Assembly: GCA_964504445.1 (NCBI GenBank)
Contig: CAZDEO010000020.1
Coordinates: 7,380-71,379 of the forward strand
Origin: JACSRF01 sp964504445
GTDB taxonomy: Bacteria; Chloroflexota; Anaerolineae; Promineifilales; Promineifilaceae
Reading direction: 5' to 3'
Length of the DNA stretch: 64,000 bases
Below are positions 8,475-16,900 of this stretch, piece after piece. The notes under the pieces were generated by a model, which searched no databases, was not told the origin of the DNA, and saw nothing but the letters and a program-made list of their open reading frames with translations. Within the stretch, counting starts at the first letter, position 1; each line of letters opens with the position of its first letter. The translations under genes were made by a program, and so were the position numbers.

Positions 8475-8999
8475 ATGCTCTTCAATCTTAGTTTCATTGC
8501 CCTCCTCATCCTTATCACCGGCCTGGTCTGGTGGTGGTCTCGTCGTCTGGCAAGCCGGGCAGGCCTCCCCGCGGGGAACATCATCTATGCCGACACCGGT
8601 GTCTGGTTCCCCAACGACACCCCTCTCATAGCCCGCGACCTGCGTCTGGTGGGCAAGCCAGACTACCTGGTTGAGCAAGCAGATGGCACCATTATTCCCG
8701 TAGAATTAAAAGGCAAGGATGCTCCCGCAGAACCCCATGAAGGGCACGTGCTGCAGTTAGCCGCCTACTGCCTCCTGGTAGAACGCCACTTCGGCGTACG
8801 CCCCACCTATGGTATTTTGCAGTACCGCGATGTGGCCTTTGCCGTTGACTACACTGCAGACATGGAAGAAGACCTGCTCAGCCTGTTGGCCGAAATGCGG
8901 GAAGGCATGTTTGCCCTTGACATCGATCGGGACCACAATGACTGGCGGCGTTGCGCCCGTTGCGGCTTGCAGGAATCTTGCTACCAACGGTTAGCCTGA
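8475..8999 (+). CDS. Cas4-like PD-(D/E)XK nuclease, C-terminal half with membrane segment
   Basis: 174 residues. The protein begins with a membrane helix (about 2-21), then carries the nuclease core: RLVGKPDYLVE (motif II Asp), IIPVELKGK (the E-x-K of PD-(D/E)XK) and HVLQLAAYCLLVE (the Q-x3-Y motif of RecB/Cas4 nucleases). RCARCGLQESC at the end supplies three Cys ligands, which together with the single Cys of the upstream gene makes the four ligands of a Cas4 4Fe-4S cluster. No cas gene or repeat array is in the window, so this is an orphan Cas4-like nuclease, probably in DNA repair or defence at the membrane (inference). Confidence 0.8.
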   Translation: MLFNLSFIALLILITGLVWWWSRRLASRAGLPAGNIIYADTGVWFPNDTPLIARDLRLVGKPDYLVEQADGTIIPVELKGKDAPAEPHEGHVLQLAAYCLLVERHFGVRPTYGILQYRDVAFAVDYTADMEEDLLSLLAEMREGMFALDIDRDHNDWRRCARCGLQESCYQRLA

Positions 9000-9114
9000 A
9001 TCCACCGTCATCCGTACGGCAAAATCTGGCAATATCTCGCCCCTCTAGACCGTTACCCCCAAGATCTCATTACCAATCCCTGAATTTCCACTGAGTGTGG
9101 GTATAATACATTGG

Positions 9115-9203
9115 CAGAAAAGAATTTCAACTTTCCCGGAAGCTGAGAAAGCGTCTTTGCCAGAGTACTTGGTTCGCAGTTTCCGAGAAAATGATGAATA
9201 AAA
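9115..9203 (+). repeat. Dispersed hairpin repeat, copy 1 (upstream of hisS)
   Basis: 89 bp, about 80% identical by eye to 31331-31418 in the same orientation. The outer arms TTTCCCGGAAGCTG and CAGTTTCCGAGAAA pair over 14 positions with one wobble and one mismatch, enclosing about 37 nt. The shared 3' part includes TTGGTTCGCAG and ATGAATAAAA. It sits in the 263-bp gap before hisS; a TATAAT at 9102-9107 just ahead of it lacks a good -35 box. Nothing in it resembles a T-box. Confidence 0.7.
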
Positions 9204-9262
9204 CTTTCATTACAGTGTAATAATACAATTTACTGCTGCCCTGCACAGCACAGGAGGCCAAT

Positions 9263-10546
9263 TTGACCACCATTCAACGCCCCAAAGGCATGCAAGACAT
9301 TTTGCCGGACGAACGACGCTATTGGGATTGGGTCATCGCCACAGGTACCCACATCGCCCAGCAATACGGCTTCCTCCGCCTGGATGTGCCGATTCTCGAA
9401 TTCACCCCTCTTTTTGCGCGCGGTATGGGCGAAGCGTCTGACGTGTTCGTGCAAAAGGAGATGTATACCATTGAAGAGCCAGATGGCGAAAGTATGACCC
9501 TGCGCCCTGAATTTACTGCGGGGCTGGTGCGCGCTTACATTGAAAATGGGCTGACGAATTGGCCCCAACCAGTCAAACTATTCACCATGGGTCCCATTTT
9601 CCGCCGCGAACGGCCGCAAGCGGGGCGTTTCCGCCAGCACAGCCAGTTTGACGTAGAAATTTTGGGCGAAACCGACCCGGCCGCCGACCTGGAAGTCATG
9701 ATGGTAGCCATGAATCTTTATCGCAGCCTGGGTTACAAAGGGCTGACCTTCCAGCTCAACAGCACCGGCTGCCCGGTATGCAAACCCGCTTACATGGCCA
9801 AGCTCAAGGCTTATCTGGCTGACCACGTGGGCAAGCTGGCCCCCATTGACCAGGAGCGCCTGACGCGCAACCCACTGCGCGTGCTGGACAGTAAGGAGCC
9901 GGGTATGGATGACCTGCTGGCCCATGCGCCACACATTGCCGACCACTTGTGTACAGATTGCGAGACTCATTTTGCTGACTTGCGGGGCATGTTAGACGCG
10001 TTGGAACAGAGCTATACCATCAACTTTCGCCTGGTGCGCGGCATTGACTACTACACCAAGACGGTCTTTGAAGTGTGGGCCGAGGGCATTGGGGCGCAAG
10101 CGGCCGTTTGTGGCGGCGGGCGGTATGATGGACTGGCGGAAGCCATTGGCGGGCCGCCTACCCCGGGCGTAGGCTTTGGCAGCGGCATTGAGCGCATTGT
10201 GTTAGGTTTGCAAGAACAAGGCATCACGCCCCCACCCACCCCGCAACCCCAGGTGATGCTGGCCCATTTTGGCGGGGCGACCAAAACGGCCGCCATCCAG
10301 TTGACCTACGCACTGCGCGAAGCAGGCATTGGGGCACGGCTGGCCTTTGCCCGCGAGCGCCGCAGCATGAAGAGCCAGATGCGCGAAGCCAATAAGTATG
10401 CCATGCGCTTTGTGCTGATTTTGGGCGAATCGGAGGTGGAACGGGGGCGGGTGACGATACGGCCGTTAGACGGCGGTGAGCAGACGGAAATGCCCCAGAC
10501 GGCCGTGGTGGCCTGGCTCAAGGAGAAATTAGAGGGTGGCAACTAG
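9263..10546 (+). CDS. hisS: Histidyl-tRNA synthetase
   Basis: 427 residues, a class II aminoacyl-tRNA synthetase charging tRNA-His. RPKGMQDILPDE opens the protein. Motif 2 is MGPIFRRERPQAGRFRQ, the histidine-binding loop is LVRGIDYYTKTVFE, and GVGFGSGIERI is motif 3. The C-terminal anticodon-binding domain is about 330-427. The start is TTG at 9263, preceded by a perfect AGGAGG (9252-9257) at 5 nt; the nearest ATG would cut into the conserved N-terminus. First gene of a rightward run that continues through NAD kinase, a TPR/B-box protein, recN and a histidine kinase. Confidence 0.97.
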   Translation: MTTIQRPKGMQDILPDERRYWDWVIATGTHIAQQYGFLRLDVPILEFTPLFARGMGEASDVFVQKEMYTIEEPDGESMTLRPEFTAGLVRAYIENGLTNWPQPVKLFTMGPIFRRERPQAGRFRQHSQFDVEILGETDPAADLEVMMVAMNLYRSLGYKGLTFQLNSTGCPVCKPAYMAKLKAYLADHVGKLAPIDQERLTRNPLRVLDSKEPGMDDLLAHAPHIADHLCTDCETHFADLRGMLDALEQSYTINFRLVRGIDYYTKTVFEVWAEGIGAQAAVCGGGRYDGLAEAIGGPPTPGVGFGSGIERIVLGLQEQGITPPPTPQPQVMLAHFGGATKTAAIQLTYALREAGIGARLAFARERRSMKSQMREANKYAMRFVLILGESEVERGRVTIRPLDGGEQTEMPQTAVVAWLKEKLEGGN

Positions 10547-10585
10547 CGTGTTGGCATCTCCATTTGCCAATCCCTATTCACAATC

Positions 10586-11422
10586 ATGATCGGCATTCTA
10601 CACCAACCCCGCCTGCCGGAAACGGCCGTGATGGCGGACAAAATCCAAGCCTGGCTGGCGGCGCAAGGCGTGGCTGCCTGGGCGGGGTCTACCTGGGATG
10701 AAAACGGGGTTAACGGCCAGATTGAGCGCTTTACGCTGCTGGTGGTACTGGGCGGCGACGGTTCTACTCTGCGCGCTGCCCGGCTGAGTGTGCCCCATAA
10801 TGTGCCAATTTTCGGCATCAACATGGGCCGCGTTGGCTTTCTCAGCGAGGCGCAGTTAGACAACTGGCAGGAAAAGTTGGCCAAAGTGCTGCGCGGCGAG
10901 TTTTGGTTGGAGCGCCGGCTGATGCTGCACGCGGCGCTGGAGCGTAACGGCCGTATTCTGGACACCCTTACGGCCCTGAACGACGTGGTGGTCGGGCGAG
11001 GGCGGCAAGCTCGCGTTCTGCGCCTGAACCTCTACGTAGATGGCGACCACGTCACCCGCTACACCGCCGACGCCCTAATTGTGGCGACGCCCACTGGTTC
11101 CACAGCCTACTCCATGGCTGCCGGCGGGCCGCTGCTGCCCCCGCAATTGCAAAACTTTGTCGTCGTGCCTGTGGCCGCACACCTCAGCCTGGACCGCGCC
11201 CTGGTGCTGCACGAGGAAGCTGTTATCACCATTGAAGTGCAAATGGACCACGAAGCAGCATTAATGGCCGATGGGCAGGATGGCATTTCTATAGCCGATG
11301 GTGATAAAGTCATTGTTAAAAAACACGATTATTCTTGTTCATTTGCTCGTGTAGAAAGTTCTGGTTATTTTTACCGGCGGCTGATGCGTCGTTTAGGGCA
11401 CGCACGCCAGCAAACAGATTAG
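10586..11422 (+). CDS. nadK: NAD kinase
   Basis: 278 residues. It phosphorylates NAD+ to NADP+ with ATP or polyphosphate. The nucleotide motif LGGDGSTLRAARL is at about 52-64, followed by NMGRVGFLSE. The second diagnostic stretch, TPTGSTAYSMAAGGPLLPP, carries the conserved Thr/Ser/Tyr of the family's NAD pocket. The start ATG at 10586 gives MIGILHQPR, the usual beginning. It follows hisS by 39 bp. Contains octamers read both as Thr-Ala-Val and as Asn-Gly-Arg. Confidence 0.95.
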   Translation: MIGILHQPRLPETAVMADKIQAWLAAQGVAAWAGSTWDENGVNGQIERFTLLVVLGGDGSTLRAARLSVPHNVPIFGINMGRVGFLSEAQLDNWQEKLAKVLRGEFWLERRLMLHAALERNGRILDTLTALNDVVVGRGRQARVLRLNLYVDGDHVTRYTADALIVATPTGSTAYSMAAGGPLLPPQLQNFVVVPVAAHLSLDRALVLHEEAVITIEVQMDHEAALMADGQDGISIADGDKVIVKKHDYSCSFARVESSGYFYRRLMRRLGHARQQTD

Positions 11423-11481
11423 GAGCAGGCAGCCCTTGGCGCACAGCTAAGCGCTACCTGCTAATCGCTTAAAACTCAATT

Positions 11482-12393
11482 ATGATTAGTGAACCAAGAT
11501 TACGTACTCTCCTAGCCCAGGCAGCCAAAACGGCCGAAAATGGCAAATTGGCGGCTGCGCTAACGCTGTACCAGCAAATTGTGGACGAGGCTCCCGAAGC
11601 CAACGAGGCGTGGCTTGCCCTGGCAAAGCTGGAACCAGACCCAGTGGCGAAAAAGCGTGCCTACCGGCAGGTACTGGCCCTAGACCCTGATAATCCGCAG
11701 GCATTGGTGGGGTTGGCTGATCTGCAGGGAGAAGCAGTAAACCCAGAACTGCGCGCCGCGGCGGAAAAAGCAGCCACCCTGCCAAAGAATGAGCCGGAAG
11801 AAGCTGCGAAAGAGGAGGCGCCGAAATGGGAAACGGCCGTTGCCGACCCACCTCCTCCTTCCGAACCAGAAGAACACCATGACCACGAAGAACTGGCTTG
11901 CTACCGCCATCCTAACCGCCCCACGGCGCTGCGCTGCTACACCTGCGGCAAACCCATTTGCAGCCAATGTGCCGTCAAAACCCCTGTAGGCTACCGCTGC
12001 CCCGACTGCATCCGCGAGGCCGAAGACGCCTTCTTTAACGCCCGCGCCACAGACTACATCATCGCCCCCTTGGTTTCTTTGCCGCTTAGTCTGTTAGCCG
12101 GCTTTTTATTGCTGCAAATTGGCGGGGGTTTTTTCTTCATTTTGCTCATCTTCTTTGTGGCTGGCGCGGTAGGCGGGTTCATTGGGCGTTTGGCGAAAAC
12201 GGCCGTAGGCCGGCGGCGCGGGCGTTATCTGCCTCATATTGTCTCCGCCACGGTCATCATTGGCGGCATGTTGGCCGCAGCGCCAGCGCTCATCAACCTG
12301 CTGTTCGGCAACTTCGGCGGCATCTTCGGCCTGCTTGTGCCAGGGCTGTACACCTTCATCGCTTCCACCGCCGCCTTTTACCAAATGAAGTAG
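11482..12393 (+). CDS. TPR / B-box zinc-finger membrane protein
   Basis: 303 residues in three parts. Residues 1-95 are TPR-like helices (ALTLYQQIVDEAPEANEAWLAL and AYRQVLALDPDNPQALVGLADL, each cited as one TPR). Residues 139-177 are a B-box-type zinc module with Cys140, His143, Cys152, Cys155, Cys160, Cys163, Cys173 and Cys176. The rest has three to four hydrophobic segments with a basic stretch RRRGRY between them. The C-rich part faces the cytoplasm if the TPRs do. No function is known; the layout suggests a membrane-bound scaffold. It lies between nadK and recN in the same direction. Confidence 0.85.
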   Translation: MISEPRLRTLLAQAAKTAENGKLAAALTLYQQIVDEAPEANEAWLALAKLEPDPVAKKRAYRQVLALDPDNPQALVGLADLQGEAVNPELRAAAEKAATLPKNEPEEAAKEEAPKWETAVADPPPPSEPEEHHDHEELACYRHPNRPTALRCYTCGKPICSQCAVKTPVGYRCPDCIREAEDAFFNARATDYIIAPLVSLPLSLLAGFLLLQIGGGFFFILLIFFVAGAVGGFIGRLAKTAVGRRRGRYLPHIVSATVIIGGMLAAAPALINLLFGNFGGIFGLLVPGLYTFIASTAAFYQMK

Positions 12394-12469
12394 GGGAAAG
12401 TTGGCTGACTAGGGGGTAAAATCATAGGTCGTAAGCGGCTAACCGCATGACACGCGATCGAGCAAATCT

Positions 12470-14218
12470 ATGCTAACGGAACTCATCATCCACGATTTTG
12501 CCATCATTGACGAGCTGCGACTGCAATTTGCCCCTGGCTTTAACGTGTTGACCGGGGAAACAGGCGCGGGCAAATCCATTATTTTGGATGCCATGACGCT
12601 GGTGTTGGGTGGGCGGGCTGACACAACGATGGTGCGGGCCGGCTGCGAAACGGCCGTCGTTGAAGCCACCTTCAAGCTCGACGACACCCTGCAAGCCCTC
12701 ATCAACCCCCTGCTGGAAAATGAGGGGTTGGACGATGCCGAAGCCGGACCGGACAGCCTGGTGCTGGCCCGCGAGCTGCGCCTGAACGGCCGTAACTTTG
12801 CGCGGGTGAACGGCCGTGCCGTCAGCCTCAATCTACTGCGAGAAATTGCCGAGCCGCTGGTAGACATTCATGGGCAGGGCGAGCACCTCTCCCTGCTGCA
12901 CCCCCGCAGCCATCTGCCCCTGCTAGACGCCTACGCCGGGCTGCAAAAAGCGCAGCGCAGCCTGGCCCAAGAGGTTAGCAAACTCCACCAACTGCAGCGC
13001 GAATTACACAATTTGCGCCGCGACGAGCGCACCCTGGCCCAGCGTATGGACATGCTGCAATTCCAAATCAACGAAATCGAAGCCGCCCATTTGCAGCCCG
13101 AAGAGGAAGAAGACCTGCGCACCGAGCGTGAACGGCTGGCCAATGCCGAACACCTGACGCGCGCCGCCGCCGAAGCTGTTGCCCTGCTGAGCGGAGATGA
13201 AAATGTTGAAAGCCAGTCGGTAATAGACCAGATGGGGCAAACGGAACGCGCCTTAACCCAACTGGCCCGCTATGACGAAAGTCAGAATCCACGGCTGGAA
13301 CTGCTGCAAGGGCTGGCCTTTCAAATTAGCGAACTGGCTGCCGAGTTGCAGGGCTACCTGGAAGAGCTGGAATTTAATCCGGTCCGACTGGACCAGGTGG
13401 AAGAGCGGCTGGAGTTAATCAACACGCTGAAGCGCAAATATGGCCCGGACATACCCGCCATTTTGGCACAGCAGGAAAAAGCGGTGGCCGAATTGGCGCA
13501 AATTACCCACAGCGAAGAACGCATTGCTGCCTTGGAAAAAGAGCAAGAAGCTATGCTGCACCAGTTGGGTAAGCTGGCGCAGGCTTTGTCGTTGCAGCGC
13601 CAGGAAGCGGCGCAAAAGTTGGCCCAGGTTGTGGTGCGTCAATTGGCTGACCTGAAAATGGATGGCGCACGCTTTGCGGTGAACTTTGCCTATGAGCCAG
13701 ACGCGCAGGGCGTGTACGTGGACGAAGAGCGGTTGGCTTTTGACCAAACGGGTATTGACCGGGCGGAGTTTCTCATCTCGACTAATCCGGGTGAACCGCT
13801 GAAGCCTATGGCTAAAGTGGCCAGTGGGGGCGAGACGGCACGGCTGATGCTGGCGCTGAAGACGGCCCTGGCGCAGGTGGATGCCACGCCGACGCTGATT
13901 TTTGACGAGATTGATCAGGGAATTGGTGGCCGCGTAGGAGATATTGTGGGGCGGAAGTTGTGGGGGTTAACGGCCGTTGCCCAGCATCAAGTCATTGTCG
14001 TTACCCATTTGCCGCAGTTGGCGGGGTACGGCGACTGCCATTTCCACGTGAGCAAGGGGTTGGCCCAGGGACGCACCATTACTAAAGTAGAGGCGTTGGA
14101 TAGAAACGGCCGTATCGCCGAACTGGCGGCTATGCTCGGCACCCAAGAAATTCACGCCCGCAACGGCGCTGCCGCCATCCTTGACCAGGCTCAGCAGGCT
14201 AAGGAAACTCAATTATGA
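12470..14218 (+). CDS. recN: DNA repair protein RecN
   Basis: 582 residues, an SMC-like ATPase for double-strand-break repair. The N-terminal ATPase half has Walker A GETGAGKSIILDAM (about 28-41) and the RecN-typical DIHGQGEHLSLLHP. A long coiled coil spans about 160-390. The C-terminal half has VASGGETARLMLALK (signature) and PTLIFDEIDQGIGG (Walker B), ending in VVTHLPQLAGY. The length and all motifs are intact. It contains four ACGGCCGT octamers, two only 24 bp apart (12786 and 12810), read as Asn-Gly-Arg. Confidence 0.97.
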   Translation: MLTELIIHDFAIIDELRLQFAPGFNVLTGETGAGKSIILDAMTLVLGGRADTTMVRAGCETAVVEATFKLDDTLQALINPLLENEGLDDAEAGPDSLVLARELRLNGRNFARVNGRAVSLNLLREIAEPLVDIHGQGEHLSLLHPRSHLPLLDAYAGLQKAQRSLAQEVSKLHQLQRELHNLRRDERTLAQRMDMLQFQINEIEAAHLQPEEEEDLRTERERLANAEHLTRAAAEAVALLSGDENVESQSVIDQMGQTERALTQLARYDESQNPRLELLQGLAFQISELAAELQGYLEELEFNPVRLDQVEERLELINTLKRKYGPDIPAILAQQEKAVAELAQITHSEERIAALEKEQEAMLHQLGKLAQALSLQRQEAAQKLAQVVVRQLADLKMDGARFAVNFAYEPDAQGVYVDEERLAFDQTGIDRAEFLISTNPGEPLKPMAKVASGGETARLMLALKTALAQVDATPTLIFDEIDQGIGGRVGDIVGRKLWGLTAVAQHQVIVVTHLPQLAGYGDCHFHVSKGLAQGRTITKVEALDRNGRIAELAAMLGTQEIHARNGAAAILDQAQQAKETQL

Positions 14219-14246
14219 GGTTAATGTTTATCTTTGAGGCTTACCC

Positions 14247-15410
14247 ATGAGTGATAAAAATGTATCCCCCCCTCTAAAATTTGATCTGGCAGAGCGTGCC
14301 CAGCCCCAAACGCTACAGCAACAAGCAAAAATTTTTGCTAAACTAGAATTTCTATATCAAGCCCTAGACGCTGTACCTAACGGCGTGACAATTTTAAACC
14401 GCCAGCGCCAGATACTTTACGCCAACCCTGCTTTTTGTAACCTGGTAGAAATAAATGATCCTACGGAACTCGCAGGTGTGCGTCTGGGTGAAACGTTAAA
14501 CTGCATCCATGCCTTTGAAGAAGATGGTGGGTGCGGTACTAGCGAGGCGTGTACAACCTGTGGCGCGTTACACGCCATGCTGGAAGCGCAACGGGGGAAG
14601 AAAAGCGTAAAGGAGTGTCGCATTACTCGCCACTTAAAAGGGGAGCTTACCTCCATGGATATGCGGGTTTGGGCAACGCCTTTTGTCATAGAGAACGAGA
14701 CCTTCACGATTTTTGCAGCGGTGGATATTGCCGATGAAAAGCGGCGCAATGTGTTGGAGCGCATTTTTTTTCACGATATTCGTAACACAGCAGGAGTCAT
14801 TTTTGGGGTAGCCGAAATTATGCGGACCGGCATGGTCAATGACGTAAAAGACAAGGAATTTGCCGACCTACTGTTACGAGCAACACAAAAGCTGTTGGAT
14901 GAAATCAGCGGGCAGCAGCAGCTCTTGGCTGCTGAGCGAGGAGAATTGGAAGTTGACCCGCAACCTCTGGTTTCGTTGGATATTTTGCACAATGTTTTGG
15001 CTTTGTATGAAAAGCACCTGGTGGCTGAGGGTCGCCATGTGCAAATTGACGTGGAGTCGGACCTGCTTACCCTGGAGTCAGATAGCGTGCTGCTGGAGCG
15101 GGTGATTGGGAATATGGTGAAGAATGCACTGGAAGCCTGTGAGCCAGGGGAAGTGGTGACATTGGGTTGTAAGCAGCAAGGGCAATTCGCCCAGTTTTGG
15201 GTGCATAATCCTGCTTACATGCCACGTCATGTGCAGTTGCAGGTTTTTAACCGTTCTTTTTCGACGAAGGGCAAGGACCGGGGGCTAGGAACTTATAGTA
15301 TCAAGTTGATTTCGGAGAGATATCTGCAGGGCAAGGTGTCTTTTTCTAGTTCCAAGTCTCAAGGTACTGTTTTTACGGCCGTTTTCCCTCTTTGGCCTGG
15401 AGTTGCTTAA
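14247..15410 (+). CDS. PAS sensor histidine kinase with a Cys-rich PAS domain
   Basis: 387 residues, no membrane segment. The PAS domain (about 36-160) contains cysteines at 64, 86, 96, 102, 105 and 124; the run C-x9-C-x5-C-x2-C looks like a metal or iron-sulfur/redox site. The phospho-accepting His is in FFHDIRNT (His176). The ATPase domain shows NMVKNALEAC (N box) and GKDRGLGTYSIKLI (G box). It is a soluble kinase likely to sense redox state, oxygen or nitric oxide in the cytoplasm (inference from the cysteines). No response regulator gene adjoins it. It follows recN by 28 bp. Confidence 0.88.
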   Translation: MSDKNVSPPLKFDLAERAQPQTLQQQAKIFAKLEFLYQALDAVPNGVTILNRQRQILYANPAFCNLVEINDPTELAGVRLGETLNCIHAFEEDGGCGTSEACTTCGALHAMLEAQRGKKSVKECRITRHLKGELTSMDMRVWATPFVIENETFTIFAAVDIADEKRRNVLERIFFHDIRNTAGVIFGVAEIMRTGMVNDVKDKEFADLLLRATQKLLDEISGQQQLLAAERGELEVDPQPLVSLDILHNVLALYEKHLVAEGRHVQIDVESDLLTLESDSVLLERVIGNMVKNALEACEPGEVVTLGCKQQGQFAQFWVHNPAYMPRHVQLQVFNRSFSTKGKDRGLGTYSIKLISERYLQGKVSFSSSKSQGTVFTAVFPLWPGVA

Positions 15411-15431
15411 TTTCTTGTTTGGCCGGCTAAA

Positions 15432-16652
15432 TTACCCATCCTTTTGGCCAGTAACGGTGTCGTTTATGGTTGTGGGCCGACCCAACAGGTAGTTTATGGC
15501 TGCTTGCAACTGCATATCCACAAATTCTTCGCCTTCTCCCAATTCTGGCTGAACAACCACATAATCTGGGGTCAGGCCTGTTTCGTGCACCCAATTCTCT
15601 GCAGGCGTCAGCCAGCGGGCAATGGTGAGGCGCACGCCACCCCCATTGCTCAATGGTTGCCAGGTTTGCACTGTACCCTTGCCAAAAGTAGTCTGCCCGA
15701 TTAGGACGCCGCGATCCAGATCGCGAATGGCTCCTGCTAGCACTTCCGAAGCACTGGCGCTACCCTCGTCTATCAAAACAACCAGGGGAATATCTTGGGC
15801 AATGCCGGCGTCAGTAGACTCGAAAATTTCTGTACGGCCGTTACCGAATTCTTCAATTAGGATGGTGCCCTCTGACAGAAACAGATCGGCAATTTCTAAT
15901 GCTGAGGTAAGACCACCACCAGGGTTACGCCGCAGGTCAAAAATTAACCCTACGGGGTCTTGAGCCAGCAAGTCATCTAGCATTTCTGCCAATTCTTGTG
16001 GAGAGCGTTCGCCAAACTGGCTAAGCCGTATATAGGCGACACCTTCTGCTAACATTTCCCCACGCACGCTGTCTAGCTTGATCACGTCGCGAACAATATC
16101 AATGCGGAACGTTTCGCCATCGCGCTCGATGAGCAGAGAAACGGCCGTTCCGGCGGGGCCACGTACCAATCCTGCTGCTGCAGAAATATCCATGCCCGTC
16201 AGATCCACACCATCTGCCTGGCGCAAAATGTCCCCCGGTTGTAGACCGGCAGCCTGGGCGGGCGAGCCATCAATAGGAGAAACAATGGTAATATTGCCAT
16301 CAATACTCTCCACCTCAGCCCCAATGCCTTGGAACTCCCCCTGCATACTGGCGCGGGCCGCCGCTTCAGCTTCCGGCGAAAGGTAACGCGTGTGCGTATC
16401 TTCTAAAGCAGCCAGCATCCCCTCAATTGCCCCACTTACCAGTGCTTCCTCATTCACCGGTTGTGCATAGTAACGGGTGGTAACCAACTCCCATACTTCG
16501 GTAATTGGGGCCATGGCGTCATGGCGCCGACTGTTCCAGTCATTGAAAATCTGCAGTGGGGCTATGGGGGATTGCCCGAAAATATATCCGGCATTGAACC
16601 CAAGAATGGTGAAGAGAAAGACAGTAAAAAGGGTGGTTGCACGGGATTTCAT
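15432..16652 (-). CDS. S41-family C-terminal processing peptidase
   Basis: 406 residues. The N-terminal signal anchor is at about 7-26, so the enzyme works outside the membrane. The PDZ domain (about 95-180) has GIGAEVESIDG and GSPAQAAGLQPGDIL. The protease core has DLRRNPGGGL, the nucleophile in DEGSASASEVLAGAI and the catalytic Lys in GQTTFGKGTVQ, a Ser-Lys dyad. The family trims or degrades exported proteins from the C-terminus. Divergent from the downstream sugar transferase across a 248-bp gap that holds a 9-bp inverted repeat (16676-16684 with 16707-16715). Confidence 0.95.
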   Translation of the reverse strand: MKSRATTLFTVFLFTILGFNAGYIFGQSPIAPLQIFNDWNSRRHDAMAPITEVWELVTTRYYAQPVNEEALVSGAIEGMLAALEDTHTRYLSPEAEAAARASMQGEFQGIGAEVESIDGNITIVSPIDGSPAQAAGLQPGDILRQADGVDLTGMDISAAAGLVRGPAGTAVSLLIERDGETFRIDIVRDVIKLDSVRGEMLAEGVAYIRLSQFGERSPQELAEMLDDLLAQDPVGLIFDLRRNPGGGLTSALEIADLFLSEGTILIEEFGNGRTEIFESTDAGIAQDIPLVVLIDEGSASASEVLAGAIRDLDRGVLIGQTTFGKGTVQTWQPLSNGGGVRLTIARWLTPAENWVHETGLTPDYVVVQPELGEGEEFVDMQLQAAINYLLGRPTTINDTVTGQKDG

Positions 16653-16900
16653 TTAGTTATTCCTCTAAGAACCTGGCTGTCACCCTATTTTTGCTCATCT
16701 GCACCAGGTGACGGCCAAAGAATTGTAATCATACTGCTTTGCCTCAAATAGGCAGGTATTTTTAAGTATAGCGCAGTTTCTTAACCAAGCTTTGGCGTAG
16801 GGTAAGAAGCACTTAAACGCGGGTAGGTCATGGATTTCTCGCCTTGTTGACCGGGTGGGCTTTGCTACAATTAGACGTAAGCAGAAACCAAGTGAACCCT

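Noticed and set aside
8148..8999. CRISPR-Cas locus
   Set aside because: Only a Cas4-like nuclease is present; no repeat-spacer array and no cas1, cas2 or effector gene were seen.
9000..9262. T-box riboswitch before hisS
   Set aside because: No specifier-loop or GGTGG antiterminator motif; the conserved structure is the dispersed hairpin repeat.
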